DNA from: Acheta domesticus
Taxonomy: Eukaryota > Arthropoda > Insecta > Orthoptera > Gryllidae
Assembly: GCA_031308135.1 (NCBI GenBank)
Contig: JAHLJT010009436.1
Location: 140,328,303-140,392,302 of the forward strand
Reading direction: 5' to 3'
Length of the DNA stretch: 64,000 nt
Of this stretch, positions 35,355-47,479 are shown piece after piece (the stretch's first letter is position 1; every line of letters begins with the position of its first letter). Both the position numbers and the translations under genes were made by a program. A model generated the notes under the pieces. It was given only the letters and a program-made list of their open reading frames with translations. It was not told where the DNA came from and ran no database searches.

Positions 35355-36150
35355 ACTAGTGGTGCTACAACATCACGTACTTTCTTGGATTATTTATCAC
35401 GACTACGTAATATTATAATTCTTCTCGAACATACATTAGTGTACTTTTTGAAAACTTAAATTATTGCATAAAAATATTATTTATACATTTATATATTGTT
35501 TAGTTCAGATCTATCCATTCAAAAACATTTTTAAATTTGAGCCGATTTTGAAAAATAAATACTTTTAAAATTGCCTTTATTTCACGAAAATTATATGAAA
35601 ACTTAATATTTAAAAATGTACCTAGCTCTGTATAAAATTTTGAATTTGAAGAATATATTCATTGAGAAGGAATATCTCTTCTTCAATGTCGTATAAGACC
35701 TTGAAGACGTCAAAAAACATTTAAATGTTTCAATTTTCGAAACTTCAGAGAAGTCGGACCCAAACAGGATTTTATTAGCGTACTGTTTTTCTAGTGAGAA
35801 AAAAGAAATAAAACACTGGAAATGTTTTTGAGAACATTTTGAAACGGTCTTTAAATTTTGTGTAAAGTACCCAAAAAAACACATATACATTTTTCAGATT
35901 CAAGGGGCCGTGACATCAGCCAGATTGGTAGAAAATTTCAATTTTGGTGAAAATCCTTTTTACTGTTTAACCGCTAGTATTGTTTACAGACGGACAGAGT
36001 GGCAGATAGAAAGACGGACGGGCCGGAAGAGTAGCGGACAGACGACGCACAGACAGGCAAGCGGACAGATGGATGGACAAGCAGACTGACAGACGAACAG
36101 AGAGATTGACGGACGATCGTTTTGCCCTAGCACTAATGTTGAGGAAAAAC
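35355..36150 (+). mobile_element. Family X repeat, shortened, with expanded GACA/GACG tract
   Basis: Starts actagtggtgctacaacatc and retains the gtgtaaagtaccc and ggggccgtgacatcagcc blocks of the family. The microsatellite segment that is 25 bp in the 27103 copy is expanded here to about 135 bp (35985-36118) of imperfect cagacgga/cggacaga units. The terminal hairpin is missing. Confidence 0.7.
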
Positions 36151-38765
36151 AATCACACCTACAAACATTTCTCACGGTCTAGATTGTGTTCATGTCCTAA
36201 ACTCAATACAAGAGATAAGACAAGACTATAAACAGTTTATTATCTTAGAAAGTAAATATAGACGCTGAAAAATCAATAACTTTTAAACTCGTGTTTGGAA
36301 TAAGCCACGATCGCTTTCTCTTTGAAGACAATCCGATCTTTACCGATGCCTTTAGTAAGAAGATAAAATAATACACTGTCACGAGGAAAATTCGAGATCC
36401 TTTGCTCTCAGTAGTCTGTGTCATAACCATTCTTGTCTCGGCATTGAAATATCGTCTTCAAATGACATGAGCAATTGCGTGCACTACAAAGGCAGTGAAA
36501 AGTATTATAGTTATAATTAGAAAGTGCAAGTGAATATCAATATAATCCTAAAGGTTCCTGGAAAAAACATCTTAATTCTCATAAACATGGACAATAATGA
36601 GTGTGATAGATGTGATTACAATAATGTGTGATTACATCAATAAGCTGCCACAGAAAATGTCAAATGTTTCTAGTGTAAGTCAATTGTTAAAATTGGAAAG
36701 TAACGGCCTAAATGTTATTAAAACGATGAAAAGACTTTTCGTTTAAAATATTAATATTTATAGAAACCACATAACAAATTTTAATGCTTTTAATTTTGCT
36801 GAATTTCTATTTGTAACAAATATTGTAAATAACTTCTGGGTCTTTGACCTCCCACTCAATATGGTGTTTGTCCAGTTTTCTTTGATACAAAAAGCAAATG
36901 CTGATATCGCCCCTTGCCTTCCTTCTCAAGCATTCATCCAGCCTTTCCAAGTAACACACAGACACTGTTTTGACATAGTTTACTAATAAAATAAATAAAC
37001 AAAAATAATACTAATGTTCATGAGTTGGATTAAGGATTTCAGATAGTATAAGAATAGATGGATTAAATAGGAATAAAATATTACGCAAAAATAGGAATTA
37101 TGTTTTCATTGAATGTAGGTAGAATTACATCTATCATATTACACAGAAAATACGAGTATACAGGATACAAAAACAAGACTGATTTTACCCAAAACTTCAT
37201 TAGCCTGATCGTTCCGCACAAGAGGGCTCTTCGGTTCTTTCGAATTTCGCTCTCGCGTTCACTTTGACGGTATGATGACCCACCAATTGGGTTGCGATAC
37301 GAAGCAGGAAAATCACAAAAGCGACCAACGAGGTGGCTTGACTGTGACAGCACAAAGTTTAAACGCATGATTGATGGAACACTAAATATGTTCACGAGCT
37401 CGCGGCTGATGCTCAGGTGTCCAATGGATGTTACGCAATCTCATCAACTATTGCCAAATTAATTGAAAGTAGTGTATTAATTATCGTTAAAATTGCATCA
37501 GCTAGGGAACAAGAAAACAAACGTAGTCTCAAAGAATCGCGAATGACATACAGAGATCACGAGCTGGATAGTACTATGTGACATTGTGTGGGTTCACAAA
37601 ATAACCCTAATGAGCTCTTTGCATAGGGCGAAAACACACATGGGACACCCACTTCTCCTGCAATCGGCCCTCTCGATCCAACTCACAGGAGAATGAACCA
37701 AGTTTAATGGGATATTGATGTCAGCGAGTTTTTAGAAAATTCTATTTGCTTTCCCCCACATCAAAGAAAATCAAAGAGAAATGTAAACACTTCGAAACGT
37801 AATCAGATTGCTCTTCGCATCATAAACTTTTCTTTATATTTTTATGTTCCGGTAGAGTAGGGCTGTTGGCTTTTGAACAGTTATCTGATGAAAAATATTT
37901 TTAAATCATTAAGTGTTAAGCAAAAATGAAGTACATCAAATCGTTATGGATAAAGCATTTGAACATGATCCCCAACTGTCCCTTTCAAAAAATAGTATCT
38001 TTTTTTTTATTTCTTACCATATAGGAACAATTAGTTTCGATATATAAGATAGCGAGTGCGTAAAAAAATATAATTTAAGTTTATTTATTTACATCAAAGT
38101 TAATTTTGATAGCAATAATTCTCTCAGTTTTTTTTATTTTATATTTTGTTAGTCTAAACCTTCACGTACCTTCTGACAACGTAACTTATTCATCACTTGG
38201 GCATCAATGCTTTATTTTTGAAAAAAAAATTATTGTAATATGAAATTAAAATGTAATGTAATTAGAATGAAAGATGGGATGCATTCTTGAGAATTAAACG
38301 TTTGGATCCAAACAATATTCGTAAACTGACAAGTTATCGAACAAATATAATAGTATTTTATATTAAATTAAACATTAATTACTTTCTAAAGTTAAAAAAA
38401 GAAAATTATTTAAACATATAATGAAAGTTATCATTTCATTTTCTGAGTAGAAAATATTTAAAATTTAGGCACAAATGGTATCACCAAGGATTAAAATACA
38501 CAAATATTAATCGTATCTTTATAAACTAAAACAAATTTGCATTACGAAAACTGATTTTAATAGAAATTTTCAACATAATTCAAAATACTGAATTGCAGAC
38601 GGTGAAAGTATATTTATCTCTAATAGACTCATTGAGAGTTTGGGCGTTTTTTTAAGTCGACCGTTCTAAAAAACGAACTCGTATAAAATAATAGCCAAAA
38701 TAAGGAAAGACAGGAAGAGTAAAAGAAAGGGGGAAATGAAAGAAAGCAAGATGAGGTTATTGTGG
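36151..38765. other. No gene recognised
   Basis: 2.6 kb, AT-rich. A 104-codon minus-strand frame (37081-37395) lies in the only less AT-rich patch (37190-37420) but shows no family signature. Confidence 0.45.
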
Positions 38766-38990
38766 TGATGGTCGGAGGGGGACGCTTCCCCGCTTTGGCC
38801 TCCCCCTTCAACGCGACCCGCCCTCCCCTCCGAGCGCCACGCTCCGGGGCCCCTCCACGAGAGCTACTCCAGCGTGTGTAGCGGCGGGCGGCCTGCCCTC
38901 TGGGCGCGCGCAGACGAATCCATCAGGCGCGAGCCGCACGTGACGCCGCGAAGGCCGTCGCTGCTCTTCCGGCTGCTGGTCCTGTCACGC
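38766..38990. other. CpG-rich island
   Basis: GC-rich, CpG-rich sequence directly left of the minisatellite. Several frames are open at once; none is convincing. Confidence 0.5.
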
Positions 38991-39534
38991 CACGCGGCCG
39001 CGGCCGCGCCAGCCGCCCACCGGCCTCCGTCCACCGCCCACTCCCCACTACCCGCCGCCCACCGCTCACAGCCCAACTCCCACCGCTCCCTGCCCATCGT
39101 CCACCGTCCAAGTCCAGTGCCCATTACTCACTGCTCTCTGTCCACTGCCCGCCGCCCACTGCTCACTATCTATTGCCCACAGATGCCACCCACCCCTATC
39201 AACCACCGGCCTCTGCCCACTGCCCCCCCCATTGCCGAAAGGCGACTGCCCACCGCCCACAGGCCAACTATAATCGCTTACTGCTTAACATCCATCCCCA
39301 CTGCCCACATCCACCCTCCAAGTCCACTGCCCACAATTCACCACTGTCCACAGCTACCGCCCAACCCTATCAAACACCGGCATCTTCCCACTGCCCACTG
39401 CCCACCACTCACCGCTATACACAGATCACCACTCTCCACCGTCCAAGTCCACTGCCCACCGTCCACTGCCCGGCGCCCATTACCCACCATCCATTGCCTC
39501 TCGTCCTTCACCCACTGTCCGCCGCTCACGGCAC
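38991..39534. repeat. Degenerate CCCACC minisatellite, left part
   Basis: Imperfect repetition of units such as cccaccgtccactg and cccactgcccaccac over ~540 bp, strongly C-rich on the plus strand. The long frames read through it (222 codons plus strand) are His/Pro/Ser/Thr repeats and are not considered genes. The same kind of repeat resumes at 42945 on the other side of a LINE. Confidence 0.85.
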
Positions 39535-39679
39535 TTTTTTAAATTAATTTATTTATTATTTGATAATTACACAATTCAGTAATAAATTACTCTATCATGT
39601 GTTTTGACGACTTATATTATTACTTATACTAAACTTAACACAACTACAGTACTCTTGGTGTAGGAAACTACAAGAGCCC

Positions 39680-41224
39680 CTACTCTGAACAGTTTATGAA
39701 GAACATTTGTAAGAATGCTTCGAAAGGAAATCTGTTTTTAATTCCGGTTGGTAGGTCATTTAAAGAGTCCAGGTTGTAGTGAATTCTTATTATTGAGTTA
39801 TATATGCTGTTTATGTAGGCTTTAATTTGGATTGGGTGGTTTTTTAGAATCTTATTCGAGATTTTGTCGTGGCCGGGGTTTTTTTTGTGGAAGTTTTTTA
39901 ATTAAGTTTTCCACTTCATTTGGAGATATGATCTTTATCTTATGTGGTACAACATAGGTCGGGGCTGAAACTGTGTGTAAAAACATGGCATGGTCGGGAT
40001 GGTTTGGTGTGTTGTAGAACGTAGTTTCAAAATGATCGGCAAGAGCTTCAGCTGTTTCAAATGGTGCGAAGTTTTCCTCCGTTATCGTATTTAAAGGTGG
40101 GATGCTATTTTTATGTTTTAGAATTTGTTTTGTGAACCGCCAGAGAGTTATTGGTTGTGCTTAATGATTTGATAATTCTGTTGTAGGATCAGCAGTGAAA
40201 TTCGTTTATTGCTTTCTTCTCTTAATTGAATTTAGTAGGTTCAATTCTTTCTTTAGCTGTGGGTTTCTGTTTTTGGTCCATAATCTTCTGGTTCTGTTCC
40301 TAGTGTTGATTATTCTTAGTAATTTTTTCTGGCAATATCTTGTTGGTTGATTTCTGGGTGATGAGGGGTCTATTGGATTTTAGTTGTTTAACAGTGTTTG
40401 TGATTATATCATGTAAGTATGATATTGTTCTTTCTATTTCAAGTGGGGTGTTTAGATTTTTAAACTTGGTGGTTTTATTTGTTATCATTTTCCTGAAATC
40501 CTTTCAGTTTATTTTGCTGGTGTTTACTATGTGGGTGCGTGAATGTGGGGGCTGGGGACGAATGTGTGTGGAGATGATTATTGGTGAATGGTTAGAATCC
40601 AGTTCGAATTGAGGAGTTGATTAGAAAGTATTTTGTGTGTTAGTGATTGAGATGTCCAAGATGCCTGGGTGTTTGTTCGTGTCGTACGGACAATGTGTTG
40701 GTTCTGGTGGGATTAAAGGTCCTAAATTTAGATCAGTAATTAGTTTTAGTAAGTGACGACCCACATTATTTGTAGTTCTACAGCCCCAGTTGGTGTTTTG
40801 CGTTTAGATCTCCAATGAGTAAGACGAGGGTGTTCAGTTGAAATAATTATTTAACATTTGTGACTTGTATGGTGTATTTATGGTGATTTGTATGCTACAA
40901 TCAGGGTTAGGAGTCTATAGTTTAATGGAAATTTAATTGCTGTTGTTTCTAAGCCATGCATATTTGGGAGGTGTACTTGTGTATATGGAACAGATTTTTC
41001 GATAAGGATAATGACTCCTCCGTTGCTGTTAGGCTGTAGTTCTGAGTATATGAAAACTCGACATGTTAAAAACAGTATTGCTATAATAGTGAGATTCCGT
41101 TATGCAGACTATTTTTATTTGTTTGGCTTTCAAGAAATAATTTAGTTTTTACAAAACATTTTTAATTGGTTACGCCATTCGTATTTCAATTTAGTAGATT
41201 TATATTGCTAAGGTCTTGTACAGC

Positions 41225-41227
<3 letters not shown>
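39680..41227 (-). pseudogene. Jockey ORF2 (endonuclease, deleted RT), decayed
   Basis: ATG at 41227 opens MAVQDLSNINLLNWNTNGV, the classic start of an APE-type endonuclease ORF2, here with a TGA for the Trp. The endonuclease core follows in pieces: LVLLIGDLNAKHQL (GDxNAKH catalytic Asp/Asn motif, about 40825) and THCPYDTNKHPGILDISIT. The linker region (40488-40300 is intact) leads to HDKISNKILKNHPIQIKAYI, the first RT block. From about 39760 it jumps to a C-terminal NDLPTGIKNRFPFEAFLQMF and TAG at 39680. The RT palm with the YADD motif is absent. Confidence 0.8.

Positions 41228-41256
<29 letters not shown>
41225..41256. repeat. (ATT)n at Jockey ORF1/ORF2 junction
   Basis: About ten ATT units directly upstream of the ORF2 ATG on the minus strand. 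No R4-type insertion in it. Confidence 0.9.
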
Positions 41257-41257
<1 letters not shown>

Positions 41258-41349
41258 AGTACGATGAGAATAAATTTTGAATATTACTAATGATTGATGC
41301 AATAATAGTGTTTATCCTATTTATTATATAGGTTGTGACGGAGTTAACT

Positions 41350-42700
41350 AGTTAGTGAATGAACGAGACATTATTTTGATTAGGAGTATGGTTGCGCAGA
41401 GTTTTGATTGTAATGGATAGGTGGATTTCTTTTGGGCTGATTAATCTCATAGGTGAAGTTTGGAGTATGACTGTTTGATGGAAGATCTGGGAAGTTGTGG
41501 GTGGAGAACCGGGGTGGAGGAGGCCTCCTAATGTTTTCTTTAGTTTTCGCATTCCTTCTTTGTGCATTTGTTGGGGGGGGGGTTCTATAACTTTTCTGTA
41601 GTATGGACATTCGGTAGTTCGTATATCTGCACGGTGGGGGCCCTTGCAGTTCTAACATCTAGGTAATTGTTCCCGTTGGGGACAATTTAAAGAGTAGTGA
41701 TTTGCTGCACAGTAGATACAAGAAATTATGTGGTTGCAGTTATTTCTAGTGTGCCCAAAGTCCAGACGGCGCAGACATTGGACGGGACCTTTGTTTTTTC
41801 GTCTTTTTTCAAGTTTAACACTCAAATTACAAATTTGTTTAATTTGGAGTACTGATTCAATTCTGTGTCGGTCGTCAAATTCTGCGGCACCACAGATATG
41901 GGGATGTTGTTGTTATGTAGTCTTGTAACACTAATTAATGACGAATACTTCCTTCAGATCTTCGTATATTTCTTCTTGGATTATTGATGTGTTTTTGAAC
42001 TTTATTGAAAACTTCTTGTTAGCGGGCTCCTTGTATGTGTGGAACCTCCTATTGGTGTTGATTAAAAGTTTGATAACATTTCTGGAATCTATAATGGTTT
42101 TTAACATAAGTTTAATTCGATTGTTTTTAATATCTTTGGTGAACTGATTAGTTATTTTAGTTTTTATTTCCCTGTTGAATTCTGAAATGCTCTCTATATT
42201 GTTAACGTATATAGGAGGAATTTTGACATTTTCGTTTTCTTAATTACTGGTTTTTGTTTATGTAGTTGAACCTAGCTTGTTTATGTAGGTTCTCTAGTGG
42301 TGCGTATGTGTTTGAAGTTGTCATTGAATAAACGTATTCTGAGCTACTTAATGTTTTTTTCAGTAATGAGTCAGCAATATTATCATTGAAACTTCTTTTT
42401 TCACTGTTGTTGGTAAATTTTACATTGCTGCTGCTGTTACTTGATGCCACTTGAAGATTTTGACCATGGGCGAGGCCGCTGACTACGTCATGGTTACTAA
42501 CCCCGGGAATGCCGTTACCAGCCTTGCTCACGAGTGGTGTTTCGGTTCCCTGCTGATAGCCGGCACCAGCCACGAATTGGTCGGGCGGAGTTAGCTGCAG
42601 TTCAAAGATCCGTTGCTGTTCTTTTGCTTCTAAATATTCGATTATTCTGCGCTGAGCTGGGTGATGTGTCCATGGCGTTCGTGTGGTATATGGCAGCCAT
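41350..42700 (-). pseudogene. Jockey ORF1 (gag-like, zinc knuckles), decayed
   Basis: ATG at 42700 (MAAIYHTNAMDTSPSS), a frameshift, then RRIIEYLEAKEQQRIFELQ and the intact 42573-42244 segment (QQGTETPLV...). Near 41790-41600 the RNA-binding zinc knuckles are readable: RRLDFGHTRNNC, then CIYCAANHYSLNC and CKGPHRADIRTTECPYY, the tandem C2HC pattern of Jockey gag proteins. The first knuckle's Cys pair is partly lost. Numerous stops. In an active element this protein packages the RNA and takes it to the target. Confidence 0.75.
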
Positions 42701-42944
42701 GTCTTCGGTGATGCTCTGGCCTAAGCCAGGGCTGGGCGGCGCTGCACTGTTACTAATTATTAGAAATAATTAGAATTGCTGTGTTCGGCGCACTGGACAC
42801 TACACTTCTCACTGTCAACTAATACTTTAGAACTTTAATACAAAAACTTGCACTTGTCGATACAGTACTTCACTTTCGCCGTTACTGCGCAGAGCGGAGC
42901 TCGATGTGTACTCTACCACTGCTTGGAGCGAACTGGCCCATCGC

Positions 42945-43225
42945 CTACCGCTAATTGTCCACCGCTCACTGCCCTATTCCCATTCCCTACTATCTATTGT
43001 TTACTATCCACCGTCTACGCCCACTGTCCACCGCCGACCACCCGCTGCACGCTGCCCGCCGCTCCAATCGCCCACTACCCAACCTAATCGTCCGCCAGCC
43101 ACAACACATTCCTCAACGCACACCGCACTCCGCCAACCGACCAGCGCCAACCGTCCAATGCCCAACACCCATCAATCCGCCAGACCGCCCCCCGTCAATC
43201 GCCCACCAGCCTCTGTTTGCGTGAG
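42945..43225. repeat. Degenerate CCCACC minisatellite, right part
   Basis: ccaccgctcactgccc, ccaccgtctacgcccac and similar units over ~280 bp, the same type as 38991-39534. Read together the two parts form one ~0.8 kb array split by the LINE. Confidence 0.8.
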
Positions 43226-44184
43226 AGGAGCTTCAGTGCCAACAAGTGTTACCCTGAGCTTTGTTAGCCCGGTCTCTTGAGTGAGGCAGAATGCCTATTC
43301 GCGCTGGTACCGCCATCTCATGCCTCATGCGAACGGCGGAAATGGATTTTGCAATGAACCCGATTCCTACTTTCACTCGTGGAAAGATGGGTTCAGCTGA
43401 AAGAAAAAGCCCCTTAACATTCACCCTCCTGGTTGACTGCTTCCAACCTGCAGAGCCATAATATACTCTAGGGCTAGTTTCGTCTTGCCTTCGCCTTTCC
43501 AGTCTCGGACTTGATACCGAATACATCACAACTTTGCATCAGCGTAGACAACTCAGTGTGCTAAACTGATTACTGTATCGCGGGTGTTCTGACCTTTCTA
43601 AGGTTTCAAAATACGCTAAATACACCTTATTAAAGAAATAGCAAGGTTAAAGCCTACGCGATCGAAGATTCTTGGCATTCAGTAATGCAGTTCCATTGAA
43701 AGTAACGTTTCTAAGAAGCTCGATTATATGTGTGTAACATTTTTGAAATGTCAATTAAACTCCATTTTCAACACCGAAAGTAGTAATGTGCAAAAGATTT
43801 GTTAGATGTTTCAACTTGCGTAAGTTTTGGAAATTTACCGTTTGGCATTATTCAGTAAGAACATACACAACCATCTATTTACTGAAATTACAAATTACGT
43901 AAAATACTATTGGATGAATAAACCATGAATTTGAATTCCGCTTTCTAAATTATAAAATGGGTGAAACTGAACATAGGAATTCATTCTACAACACATTTCA
44001 AAAAAATCGTCAAAACATTGTACAAAAAAGTTCAAATTTACGCTTATGAGCGACTAGTTCATAAGAAAGAACATCACAAAATAAATCAATGCCAAGTGTA
44101 TGTTTTTTGCAACTGCGATTCCGTTTACCGTTTCCATTGCACGAAATGCAAACGGAGCACTGAGTTATTGTTTTTTCTCCGATG
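43226..44184. other. No gene recognised
   Basis: Moderately GC-rich to 43560 with a 98-codon minus-strand frame (43233-43529) of unknown nature, AT-rich after that. Confidence 0.45.
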
Positions 44185-44722
44185 GCCGATTGGTTGATTG
44201 TTAGTGATACTGGGCGCGTCAAAACGTAAGGTAATGAGTCCCGTAAGTGTAGTGCATGACCTCGGGAAGTGGCGGTGATCTTCCCCCGCTGGATGGTGAG
44301 ATCCGGCGACGTCCTACCGTTGGCCAGTGGGGTTTTCCGCAACCAGGTTACCCCACCAGTGGGCAACGCCCCAGCCGGGATAATCTCTAAGCTTCCAATC
44401 AGTCTGCCGACATGGGTGAACGTGTAGTGCATGTTAGTATAAGTGTGTAAGGGGGGAGAATAGGACCAGGAAGAGGAAACGGATCGCGCGTGGACCGTGG
44501 CCCATTTGGTAGGGTACAGCTCCGGCATTCGCCAGATGTTGATCGGGGAAACCACGGAAAACTACCGATCAGAGCAACCGGCCGCTAGAATTCTCCACCA
44601 TACAGCGACTGATTTTGATCAAACTGACAAGGTAGTGTCGAAAATCCTGAAACCGTCGGGACTCGAACCTAGGACCTCCCGGTCAGAGGCAGTACATTGA
44701 CACCGAGCCACCGGTTTGATCT
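44185..44722 (-). mobile_element. tRNA-derived SINE, full-length-like copy
   Basis: Best-preserved copy. Minus strand: head ccggtggctcggtgtcaatg with A box and ctaggttcgagtcccgac with B box; body tagttttccgtggtttcccc, gcgcgatccgtttcctc, gatctcaccatccagcg; tail actaacaatcaaccaatc. The 181-codon frame across it is not a gene. Confidence 0.85.
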
Positions 44723-44950
44723 CCGATGTATGGCCCGAGGCGTGGGCGGGCAGGCGAGAGACCGGTCGGTCGCGCGGGAAATTCGCGCCGGCAATCAAAC
44801 CCAATGGCGAGCAGCAGACGACAAACACCGCGGCACCGGATGCACACATTAGGTTTACGACGGCTCGGCCTGCGACACGCCAGCGAAGGGGACGGACGGA
44901 CGCGCGACGCCAGCGGTCGCTGCTCTCGCGCAACACCCTTCCCTCAGATT
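44723..44950. other. CpG-rich island
   Basis: CpG-rich sequence abutting the SINE. Overlapping frames in three phases (44716-45067) are open because of GC content; none is recognised. Confidence 0.45.
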
Positions 44951-45609
44951 GGCTTACGAATCGCAATCATTTTGCGAAATCGTTTGGGAACCATGCTAAC
45001 GATAACCATGTTAACCATGCTAACGCCCTTAGTTTGTAGTCACACTAAAAACGCTCAAGACACATAGTTGAATTAAAAAAAAAGAAAGCTCTCCTGTTAT
45101 CGTTCTTAAAATGTTTACTATGGTTTATCCATTTACTATCGAAGATTAACTGTTGTAGACTCTGATCCACTTATACGAGTAAATGTCATTCTAGAAAATA
45201 TTGATTACATTTCTGCCATTCGTAGTGTTTAGCCCTATTACATTTCATGGGCGGGTCACTAATTAATATGTAGACATAACTTTTCTTCTTCTAAAGTAAT
45301 CAACTATGAAAGAAGAATTAAGCTCATATAGATGCATACTTTTTATATGCATATTATTTCTCTTGTAGGAAAATTAAAGATTGACTAACCTACATTCGCT
45401 TATTACTTTAGCATTTGGTCGTTTTAATTGAAGAGAGAATGAATTAGGTAATTTACGTTTACTAAACTGGTTGTGCAAATATCAGAATGTAGTACATTTG
45501 CTGATGCACATTCCACATGGTATTTTAATCGATATTAGTTTTATCCTAGGGACTATGCCGCTTCCGTCTTGTCGAATATGGGTTAATGGGTCGAGAATTT
45601 ATATTTCTT
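44951..45609. other. Nothing recognised
   Basis: AT-rich apart from a short aaccatgctaac/aaccatgttaac tandem at 44990-45025. Confidence 0.5.
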
Positions 45610-46095
45610 TCATTTTATGTAATTACTTGCATTAATTTGGGGACAAAAAATCGGGGTGCACAATCGTACATTTTCCAGTTTCGGATCGTCCAATACTGGT
45701 TTACAGCAGATTGGAAAGTCTAAAAAGGCATTGCCACACACTCCTAACAAGCAGTACTGGAACGGTGTTTCCGCGCATTCGTCTAGAGACGAATTGCATT
45801 CCGCCACCGTATAGAAAAGAGCGTAGTCGAAGTTGGCGCTAGGCGTTCGTCCGGATCTCCCGCTTGGCGGCAGCACTGCCGCGTCGCGACGTCCCGGTGG
45901 CGGGGCGTAGGCGCCGCCTGTCGGCGCACGTCCGAAGCAGGCGCGCGACGCGGCGCGGCGCGGTGGCGCGGCGGGTCGCCCGCGCAATTCAGAGCAAATG
46001 CTGATTCGCAACGGAACGTACACGTGTATCGTCATAATAATTAGCATACCTAGTGAATCCAGATTGGACAGTTTTGCAATGTAAAGAATAAACAT
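45610..46095 (-). CDS. Hypothetical cysteine-containing protein (weak)
   Basis: A 161-codon ATG-initiated frame crossing a CpG-rich core (45830-46010). N-terminus is hydrophobic (MLIIMTIHVYVPLRI), the middle is Ala/Arg/Pro-rich from the GC core, and the C-terminal third is Cys-rich and balanced: ECNSSLDECAETPFQYC, then VCGNAFLDFPICCKPVL and LCTPIFCPQINAS. atgcaagtaattac near the end could be a donor. The C-terminal part looks more like real protein than the rest, so an exon within this frame is possible. No family recognised. Confidence 0.2.
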   Translation of the reverse strand: MFILYIAKLSNLDSLGMLIIMTIHVYVPLRISICSELRGRPAAPPRRAASRACFGRAPTGGAYAPPPGRRDAAVLPPSGRSGRTPSANFDYALFYTVAECNSSLDECAETPFQYCLLGVCGNAFLDFPICCKPVLDDPKLENVRLCTPIFCPQINASNYIK

Positions 46096-46418
46096 AGCCA
46101 GGAAGCAGAATTTTAGTTTCCTTTCTCGTTGAACTTATAAATAGTGGAGAACTCAATTGCTCTTATTTAAGATGCTCGATTTGTTATTTACTTTTATTTC
46201 TTCTTCTTTCCTAATTATATTTTATCATGAAGTAAGCAGAAAATAGAGGAGGGAATATGGATTTACGAGGTTTTCTAATTAGCATACGATATGTATACAG
46301 CAAGCGCAAAGGCTTGGTGCCATGTTATTCACAGCAGTGGATGTAAATGTAAACATGGCAATACACATGCGATTATTGGGGTGTCATGAGGTTAGGTCAA
46401 TTGTTGAAAGATAACACT
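46096..46418. other. Nothing recognised
   Basis: AT-rich spacer. Confidence 0.5.
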
Positions 46419-47140
46419 TACTTTCTCGCTAAGTAGTAAAGAGAAAGTATTTTAATCGTGCGGCGGAAATCGGCGATTTTTCGACATGAAGACTTTTTCT
46501 GAGGGATACTGTAAAGAAAACAGAGGATAAATCTTGTTCCTATATGTAGTAAATGACTTCCTCTGGCGATTTGTACACTGAGAAACTGTGTTTTGTGGGT
46601 CATGGATAGAGAAAAATTGATCGTCAGTGAAACAAACATTTTTATTAAACTTTGCTCTCGGATAGCGTAAAGAACGCCAAAAAATGGCGCAAGTCTAATT
46701 ATTATTGAAATTTCTGAGTTTTCGAAAATTACAAAACATTACATTTTTCCATGTCTTCCTACAATTACAATATTGAACGTACAGATGTTTGTCTAAATGA
46801 AATGTTCAAAATCAGATCTTGGAAAAAAATGGTCAACTGCATTTTCTCCATAATGTGAATAGTTTTCGCATGATTTTGTATAAAATATAATTAAACAATT
46901 ATGTTGAACAACAAATATTTTAAACAATTATTTCTTAAAAACAGCCCCAACAAATATATTTAATCCTATAGTCCCCTGTGTTACTTATGTGTTAGATTTT
47001 GAAGATACTTTACCCGAAGCCTCAACATTTTAAAATTTTCAAAAAATGGCTCCAAATTGATTAAACTTTGCTCTCAAATAGCGTAAATAATGCTTAAGAA
47101 TGGTGCAGGTCACATTTTCGTAGATATCCCTGATTTTTCG
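46419..47140 (-). mobile_element. Family X repeat, 3' portion with terminal hairpin
   Basis: On the minus strand ends in ctttctctttactacttagc then gagaaagta. It contains a decayed form of the family's caaggaccc/gtcgat block, and two units with the aatggctccaaattg type block at about 47045 (and a weaker one near 46830), plus ctctcaaatagcgtaaa at 47070 echoed by ctcggatagcgtaaag at 46656. Confidence 0.65.
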
Positions 47141-47154
47141 AATATTTAACTGGA

Positions 47155-47255
47155 TTAGTTAGCTCAGGGCATCAGTTGATGTCACTGCAGTGCCTCAGAA
47201 AGGGAGGTCCTAGGGTTCGAGTCCCATTTCCGTATGTGCATATTCATGTGCTTGG
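47155..47255 (+). mobile_element. SINE tRNA-like head, plus strand
   Basis: ttagctcagggcatcagttg (A box) and ctagggttcgagtcccattt (B box) match the head of the 13018 SINE almost exactly, including gatgtcactgcagtg between them. The body is missing. Confidence 0.7.
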
Positions 47256-47479
47256 CATGGGAGTAAGCATTCTCAATAAACATCTAAAATTCAAATCAAG
47301 ACGGTAGAAAGTAATGCAATGTTAATACATGACTGACAGAAAGGAAAGCAAAATGCGGTGTTAATTCACGACTGACACGAAGAAAAGTGAGCTCTAGTAT
47401 ATGGACGTAGAAGGCTATAACAATATCGTTAAATGAAAACTTCTATTATACAAAGAGATGACATTATACATGAATGTGC

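Larger units (their letters stand above)
39535..42935 (-). mobile_element. Jockey-clade LINE, RT core deleted (copy 1)
   Basis: Minus-strand element from a 5' end near 42935 (ccagttcgctccaagcagtg, similar to the start of copy 2 at 58030) to a 3' end at 39535 finishing in an A-rich tail (plus strand ttttttaaatt). It has a 5' untranslated region, ORF1, a spacer with (ATT)n, and ORF2. Length 3.4 kb is short for the clade (usually 4.5-5 kb) because the central reverse transcriptase is missing. It lies inside the minisatellite. No exact target duplication could be seen, partly because the target is itself repetitive. Confidence 0.85.

Noticed and set aside
38874..39547. Long plus-strand frame (222 codons) rich in His/Pro/Ser/Thr
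   Set aside because: It is the translation of the CCCACC minisatellite; two other phases and the opposite strand are equally open.
44010..44555. 181-codon minus-strand frame
   Set aside because: It lies almost wholly in a tRNA-derived SINE.
47155..47255. tRNA gene
   Set aside because: Matches the SINE head including its non-tRNA middle, so it is a SINE piece.
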